10,929 nucleotides of DNA, taken from assembly GCA_002366755.1 (NCBI GenBank), contig DFBV01000162.1, positions 1 to 10,929 of the forward strand, written 5' to 3'. Positions 7,513 to 10,929 of this stretch are shown here, in pieces. The notes under the pieces are model-generated. The model saw only the letters and a list, made by a program, of their open reading frames with translations. It was not told where the DNA came from and did no database searches. The stretch is from Anaerolineales bacterium UBA3071. Lineage in GTDB: Bacteria > Chloroflexota > Anaerolineae > UBA3071. A program made the translations under genes and the position numbers. The first letter of the stretch is position 1. Every line of letters starts with the position of its first letter.

Positions 7513-7590
7513 ATGCTGAACCAACCAGACCCAAGGGCCGGCGCGTACCCTGCAAGCTTGCACCAGGACGACCGATCAACGCGGCCATGA
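7513..7590 (+). CDS. Probable 25-aa leader peptide coupled to the sugar phosphotransferase
   Basis: ATG 7513 is preceded by GAGG at 7501-7504 with 8-nt spacing. The frame runs 25 codons (MLNQPDPRAGAY then PASLHQDDRSTRP) and stops at TGA 7588-7590, overlapping the ATG of the next gene as ATGA. The downstream start at 7587 has no ribosome binding site of its own, and its frame is closed by TAG at 7509 with no earlier start codon, so translation through this short frame would supply ribosomes to it. The peptide is hydrophilic with no recognisable motif and is probably a translational relay rather than a functional protein. It may also be chance; the ribosome binding site and exact overlap are the only support. 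Confidence 0.4.
   Translation: MLNQPDPRAGAYPASLHQDDRSTRP
7551..7562. repeat. 12-bp perfect palindrome upstream of the sugar phosphotransferase
   Basis: TGCAAGCTTGCA reads identically on both strands. It lies inside the short leader frame, 24 nt before the ATG of the sugar phosphotransferase. It could be a protein-binding site or a small RNA structure around the coupled start, but a single palindrome of this size is not proof of function. Confidence 0.35.
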
Positions 7591-9002
7591 ACAAGCGGAT
7601 CACATTCAACTACACGGTCGTTCTGGTCGCCTTCGATCTGTTGCTCACTCCTCTTGCCCTGTACCTGGCCCGACTGGCGCGACTGTGGCTTCCCTTCAGC
7701 TACCGGTTGGAGCCGCGTCACGTCTACCTGCATCCTCTCCTCTACGCCATGGTCGTCGTGATCTGGGGCATGATCCTCCCCACCATGTCCACCTACAACC
7801 CCAAGCGTATTCTCCACCCGAAAGAGCAGGGGTGGTCAACCTTCTTGGCCGTTAGTGCGAGCACCCTGGTGTTTGCCGGAGTCCTCTACCTCTCCTTCCG
7901 CGAGGTTCCTCGGCTGCTTTTCGCCTACTTCTACTTGATTGACCTGATCCTCCTGCTCGGCCTGCGGTTGCTCTTGCGCCTGCTGTGGGGTGTTTTGAGT
8001 GAGCAGGAGCAGCGGGTGAGTAGGGTGCTGATCGTTGGCGCCGGCGACTTGGGACAGAATATCGTGCGCCAGGCAAAAGAATACCAGTGGACAGGACTGC
8101 GTCTCGAAGGCTATGTGGACGACGATCCCACCAAGCAGGGCCGCGTTTTTGAGGACATCCCCGTCCTGGGCACTCTGCAGCAAGCCCTGACCATCATTCG
8201 CCAGCGAGACATCAGCGAGGTGATCTTCGCACTGCCCCTGCGAGCCTACGAGAAGTTCGCCAGGCTCGTCTTCAGGCTTCAAGAGCTACCGGTGAGAGTG
8301 CGTGTAGTCCCTGACGTGTTCAGCCTGGCCTTCTTCCAGGCCACCATCGAGGACTTCCACGGCGTGCCCTTGATCGGCCTGCGCGACCCTGTGATTGATG
8401 GATTCGATCGAGTTGTGAAACGCCTCTTTGACCTGGCCCTATCCACTGTGCTGCTCCTCATACTGTGGCCCTTCATGCTATTGATTGCCGCGCTGATCAA
8501 ACTGGATTCGCCAGGCCCGGCGCTCTTTCGTCAGGAGCGGGTGGGAGAGAACGGCCGGCACTTCACCATGCACAAATTCCGCACCATGTGTGTGGATGCC
8601 GAACAGCAGCTAGACGAGATCGTTCGGGAAACTCCCGAGGGGGTGATTTTCAGCAAACGCCCCGACGACCCGCGGGTGACTCGTCTAGGGCGATTCCTGC
8701 GGCGCAGCAGCCTGGATGAACTGCCCCAGCTTCTCAACGTCATCAAGGGGGAGATGAGCCTGGTAGGGCCACGCCCGGAACTGCCCTTGCTGGTGCAACA
8801 CTACGAGAACTGGCAGCGACAGCGGTTCGCTGTGCCGCCGGGCATGACCGGCTGGTGGCAAGTGAGCGGCCGCAGCGAACACACCATGCACCTGCATACT
8901 GAGGACGATTTGTACTACATTCGGAACTACTCGCTTTTGCTCGACTTGCGCATCCTTTGGCGCACCATCGGCACTGTGCTGCGGCATAGAGGAGCCTTCT
9001 GA
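7587..9002 (+). CDS. Undecaprenyl-phosphate sugar-1-phosphate transferase (polyprenyl glycosylphosphotransferase)
   Basis: The protein is 471 aa. It catalyses the first membrane step of repeat-unit synthesis, transferring a hexose-1-phosphate from a nucleotide sugar to undecaprenyl phosphate. The N-terminal part has about four transmembrane helices (residues about 8-140). A Rossmann-like CoA-binding-type domain follows (VLIVGAGDLGQN, residues 147-158, to about 260). The conserved bacterial sugar transferase domain starts at about residue 277 with the re-entrant helix (KRLFDLALSTVLLLI). Family motifs are present: KFRTM (330-334), SSLDELPQLLNV (374-385, with the D377-E378 catalytic pair), SLVGPRPE (391-398) and the PGMTGWWQVSGRS segment. 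The architecture matches the WbaP/WcaJ/CpsE-type long form. ATG 7587 lacks a ribosome binding site and overlaps the stop of a 25-codon upstream frame. Which sugar is transferred (glucose, galactose or another) cannot be decided from sequence alone. Confidence 0.93.
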   Translation: MNKRITFNYTVVLVAFDLLLTPLALYLARLARLWLPFSYRLEPRHVYLHPLLYAMVVVIWGMILPTMSTYNPKRILHPKEQGWSTFLAVSASTLVFAGVLYLSFREVPRLLFAYFYLIDLILLLGLRLLLRLLWGVLSEQEQRVSRVLIVGAGDLGQNIVRQAKEYQWTGLRLEGYVDDDPTKQGRVFEDIPVLGTLQQALTIIRQRDISEVIFALPLRAYEKFARLVFRLQELPVRVRVVPDVFSLAFFQATIEDFHGVPLIGLRDPVIDGFDRVVKRLFDLALSTVLLLILWPFMLLIAALIKLDSPGPALFRQERVGENGRHFTMHKFRTMCVDAEQQLDEIVRETPEGVIFSKRPDDPRVTRLGRFLRRSSLDELPQLLNVIKGEMSLVGPRPELPLLVQHYENWQRQRFAVPPGMTGWWQVSGRSEHTMHLHTEDDLYYIRNYSLLLDLRILWRTIGTVLRHRGAF

Positions 9003-9303
9003 TAAACCAGTCAACTCACCAGTATAGGATATCCAGCATTAACCTTCGACGAACCCTTTGGCAGGGGAATCCGTGTCTATTCGCAAACAAGGGTAGTACA
9101 AAAGGGTTAGCCTCTTGCAGGCCAAGTTGGGCAGCGCATCCGGCGTCTGCTGCCGCACCCGGCAGGGACTATCCAAACGGGCTATTGAATCAGGTGACAC
9201 CCCATGATATAATGTCATCAGGCATTGGAAGAAAAGCGCCTGAACTCGTTCGTGCGTTTCACTTCCGTAATCACAAACTATCATTATTGAGGAGGTAAGT
9301 ACC
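9003..9303. other. Intergenic region without a gene
   Basis: This 301-nt gap between the sugar phosphotransferase and the secreted repeat protein has no credible coding frame with a start and ribosome binding site. It contains an 8-bp inverted repeat (AACCCTTT 9052-9059 and AAAGGGTT 9101-9108), a small hairpin (CTGCCG 9150-9155 pairing with CGGCAG 9160-9165) without a following T-run, and the promoter and leader of the next gene from 9185 on. No clear terminator for the phosphotransferase unit was found. Confidence 0.7.
9185..9213 (+). promoter_or_regulatory. Sigma-70-type promoter for the secreted repeat protein
   Basis: TTGAAT at 9185-9190, a 17-nt spacer, and TATAAT at 9208-9213 preceded by TGA (extended -10). 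The start of transcription would be near 9220, leaving about 84 nt of untranslated leader before a very strong ribosome binding site (GAGGAGGT, 9289-9296) 7 nt ahead of ATG 9304. Together these predict high expression of the downstream gene as its own unit. Confidence 0.8.
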
Positions 9304-10731
9304 ATGAAGAAGTGGGGTTTTCTGCTGTCCGTCGTTTTGCTGCTGGTCACCCCGCTGGTAGTGGCAGCAGCAGGGCCTAACCCGGGCACAGGCAACGCTA
9401 AGATCTATGCCATGAACCTGGACTCCGGAGGCCAGGCCCATGTGGTTGCCGATTTCGTCGGCCCTGCGGGTGGTCCCCCATACGCCTACAGCGATTCGGC
9501 CAACGTCCCCTTTGCCGGACACGCGTCCTGGGACACCCAGTTGACCGGTCTGCCCGCGGGCTGGCTGGGCTCAGCCATCCTGTCGTCAGATCGTTCCATC
9601 GCGGCGGTGAGCCATCTGCTGTGGACGGGCGGTTCATCGGGGGACGGCATCACGGCTATGGCCTACACTGGCTTCTCCCAGGGTGCCAACACCGTGTACG
9701 CTCCGGCTCTGTACAAGCGCACCTACCAATCGTCCAAGGTGACTGTGATGAACACGGAGACCACTGCTGCCAGTGTGCGGGTGGACTTCTACACTCGTGG
9801 GCAGGGCGCGCCGGTGTACACCCTCAACGACACCATCCCGGGCGGAGCACAGCGCACCTACGACGTGTGGGACTACTCAGCGATTCCGGACTTCGGGCCT
9901 GACCCAGGCACAAACAACTGGGTTGGCGCAGCCAAGATCACCTCGGCGCACAAGGTAGCCGTAGTTGTGACCACCTTGTGGAACTGGGGCAGTAGCACCT
10001 ATCCCGGTGTCGCCAACCCCTCCACCACCCTGTACGCACCCTCGATCTTCAAGAAGAAGTTCGCCAACTGGCAGATCTACAGTGGTGCTATCATCATGAA
10101 CCCCAACAGCACCACGGCGAATCTGACCATGTACTTCTACAACCGCGATGGCTCGCTGGCGGTGCCTGCGGCCAGCCAGAGTATTGCCCCCTTCGCTTCA
10201 GAAGGCTTCAATACCCGCTATGACAGCGATCCGGGCGAGGTGTTCGAACCGGTGAGCAACAACTGGAACGGCCTGGCGATCATCGAATCGAACGTGCCGG
10301 TGGTAGGAATCGTCAACACCATCTGGAAGAAGCCTTCGGATCAGACCGGATCCTACAGCATGGGCACGCCGACCGACGATGCCGCGATGAAGCTGGCCTA
10401 CCCCATCATGACGCGCAGGTACTTTGGCAGTTGGGAGAAGTGGTCTGGCGCTATCTACCAGAACACGACGAGCAGCACCGCCACGGTCACCACCACCTTC
10501 TACAACAGCGACGGTTCGGTGGCGGTGTCGGGTCAGGTCGTCACCATCCCGGGCTATGGCGCACAGGGTTGGAACACCCGCTACCAGAGCGATCCAGGCG
10601 AACCGTTGGCTGGCTTGCCTGCTGACTGGGAGGGCACGGTGATTGTTGACTCGAACCAGCCCATCGTGGGCATCATGAACAACATCTGGTCAAACCAGAC
10701 GGCGACCTACAACGCTGCGGTGATGCCCTAG
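9304..10731 (+). CDS. Secreted protein made of four diverged repeats of about 115 residues; function unknown
   Basis: The protein is 475 aa with a classical signal peptide: MKKW, hydrophobic core (residues 5-20), and a probable cleavage after VVAAA (about residue 23). The mature part divides into four units (about 32-130, 131-242, 243-363, 364-475). Each later unit opens with a Y-A-P or A-Y-P segment, followed by a strand ending in FY, a loop with G, then W-x-G, a strand, an S-containing turn, and a hydrophobic strand ending in LW or IW. These closing Trp residues are at 107, 226, 341 and 462. Units 3 and 4 are the closest pair, sharing FYNxDGS, NTRYxSDPGE and a VGIxNxIW end. The unit looks like an all-beta sandwich, perhaps adhesive or carbohydrate-binding; I do not recognise a named family. 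There is no sortase signal or C-terminal membrane anchor, so it is probably released or held non-covalently. It has its own promoter, strong ribosome binding site and terminator. Confidence 0.85.
   Translation: MKKWGFLLSVVLLLVTPLVVAAAGPNPGTGNAKIYAMNLDSGGQAHVVADFVGPAGGPPYAYSDSANVPFAGHASWDTQLTGLPAGWLGSAILSSDRSIAAVSHLLWTGGSSGDGITAMAYTGFSQGANTVYAPALYKRTYQSSKVTVMNTETTAASVRVDFYTRGQGAPVYTLNDTIPGGAQRTYDVWDYSAIPDFGPDPGTNNWVGAAKITSAHKVAVVVTTLWNWGSSTYPGVANPSTTLYAPSIFKKKFANWQIYSGAIIMNPNSTTANLTMYFYNRDGSLAVPAASQSIAPFASEGFNTRYDSDPGEVFEPVSNNWNGLAIIESNVPVVGIVNTIWKKPSDQTGSYSMGTPTDDAAMKLAYPIMTRRYFGSWEKWSGAIYQNTTSSTATVTTTFYNSDGSVAVSGQVVTIPGYGAQGWNTRYQSDPGEPLAGLPADWEGTVIVDSNQPIVGIMNNIWSNQTATYNAAVMP
9397..10728 (+). 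repeat. Four tandem protein repeats within the secreted protein
   Basis: The repeat boundaries in DNA are roughly 9397-9693, 9694-10029, 10030-10392 and 10393-10728. Conserved landmarks are W-x-G about 18-20 residues before the terminal LW/IW in every unit, and DPG preceding W-x-G in units 2-4. Unit 1 is the most diverged and lacks the DPG. The repeats are old at the DNA level except for short matches between units 3 and 4, such as AGCGATCC(G/A)GGCGA. Confidence 0.75.
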
Positions 10732-10760
10732 TCACCACAACGTTGCAGACGGTAACAGAC

Positions 10761-10797
10761 AAGGAGCCTCCGGGACATCCCGGGGGCTTCTTATTTT
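10761..10797 (+). terminator. Rho-independent terminator of the secreted repeat protein gene
   Basis: A 14-bp stem (10761-10774 with 10779-10792, two G-T wobbles, the rest Watson-Crick) closes a 4-nt loop ACAT and is followed by ATTTT. It begins 29 nt after the stop codon of the secreted repeat protein and separates that unit from the next promoter. Confidence 0.9.
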
Positions 10798-10815
10798 CTG
10801 TCTCTCGCCAGCAAC

Positions 10816-10844
10816 TTGCCAGAATGAGCCAATGGTGATACACT
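10816..10844 (+). promoter_or_regulatory. Promoter of the gene at the right edge (probable dnaX)
   Basis: TTGCCA at 10816-10821, a 17-nt spacer, and TACACT at 10839-10844 preceded by TGA (extended -10). Transcription would start near 10851, about 55 nt before ATG 10907. The -10 box is weaker than in the other two promoters of the window and is bracketed by an inverted repeat. Confidence 0.6.
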
Positions 10845-10855
10845 AGAGCCATTGG
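10829..10855. repeat. Inverted repeat around the -10 box, possible operator
   Basis: CCAATGG (10829-10835) and CCATTGG (10849-10855) are perfect inverted copies separated by 13 nt that contain the -10 hexamer. Because the half-site is itself nearly palindromic, the same bases also form a 9-of-10 direct repeat, GAGCCAATGG and GAGCCATTGG, with a 20-nt period. A dimeric regulator bound here would block RNA polymerase. No regulator is visible in the window. Confidence 0.4.
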
Positions 10856-10906
10856 AGGAACAGACCCCCTTCCAAGGAACCCCTTCCCAAGTTGGAAAGG
10901 ACAACG

Positions 10907-10929
10907 ATGGCTGCACAGGCCCTCTACCG
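10907..10929 (+). CDS. dnaX: Start of a gene cut by the window edge, probably DNA polymerase III subunit gamma/tau
   Basis: ATG 10907 follows AAAGGA (10896-10901) with 5-nt spacing. Only MAAQALYR can be read. This closely resembles the very conserved opening of DnaX proteins (for example MSYQALYR followed by an RP segment in Bacillus), the clamp-loader ATPase subunit. Eight residues cannot prove the identity, but the fit, the new promoter and the strong terminator just upstream all agree with a housekeeping gene beginning here. Confidence 0.55.

Noticed and set aside
9150..9165. Hairpin as terminator of the sugar phosphotransferase unit
   Set aside because: The stem is only 6 bp and no T-run follows.
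9039..9395. 118-codon open frame on the minus strand over the intergenic region
   Set aside because: It runs across the promoter and into the signal-peptide region of the secreted protein and has no ribosome binding site or recognisable motif.
10866..10900. Partial repeats CCCCTTCC and the pairing of CCTT with AAGG over the dnaX ribosome binding site
   Set aside because: The stem is short and interrupted by mismatches; it is too weak to claim translational control.

Overview
The window looks like the end of a surface-polysaccharide (exopolysaccharide or O-antigen type) biosynthesis locus from a high-GC bacterium. All supported genes are on the + strand. Chloroflexota (Anaerolineae-like) is my best guess. 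It rests on general features only: a lipoprotein with a Pro-Thr linker, TGn-TATAAT promoters, high GC and a multi-repeat secreted protein. No marker gene settles the taxonomy.

Layout: (i) 2-6755 is a run of closely spaced or overlapping genes. It holds the C-terminal end of a polytopic membrane protein resembling an O-antigen ligase/polymerase, a 777-aa GT-C (family 39/ArnT-like) membrane glycosyltransferase with a TPR and a C-terminal globular extension, an alkaline-phosphatase-superfamily phosphodiesterase, a GT4 glycosyltransferase, and a DUF1972-type GT4 (rhamnosyltransferase-like). Two of the junctions are ATGA start/stop overlaps. (ii) 6766-9002 is a second transcription unit with a clear promoter. 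It carries a small lipoprotein of unknown function, a probable 25-aa leader peptide, and a polyprenyl-phosphate sugar-1-phosphate transferase that would start glycan assembly on the lipid carrier. (iii) 9003-9303 is a non-coding gap ending in a strong promoter. (iv) 9304-10731 encodes a secreted protein made almost entirely of four diverged repeats of about 115 residues, closed by a strong intrinsic terminator. (v) 10816-10929 holds a promoter with an inverted repeat around its -10 box and the first eight codons of what is probably dnaX, so the polysaccharide locus ends here and housekeeping DNA begins.

Working model (inference): the phosphotransferase loads the first sugar phosphate onto undecaprenyl phosphate, the GT4 enzymes extend the repeat unit on the cytoplasmic face, and the membrane GT-C enzyme and ligase-like protein act on the outer face. 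The phosphodiesterase may process a phosphorylated or nucleotide-linked intermediate. The lipoprotein and secreted repeat protein would be envelope components whose connection to the glycan is positional only.

I see no tRNA, rRNA, CRISPR array, insertion sequence or phage gene. The least explained items are the four-repeat secreted protein, the leader peptide coupled to the initiating transferase, and the lower-GC stretch covering the GT-C gene.
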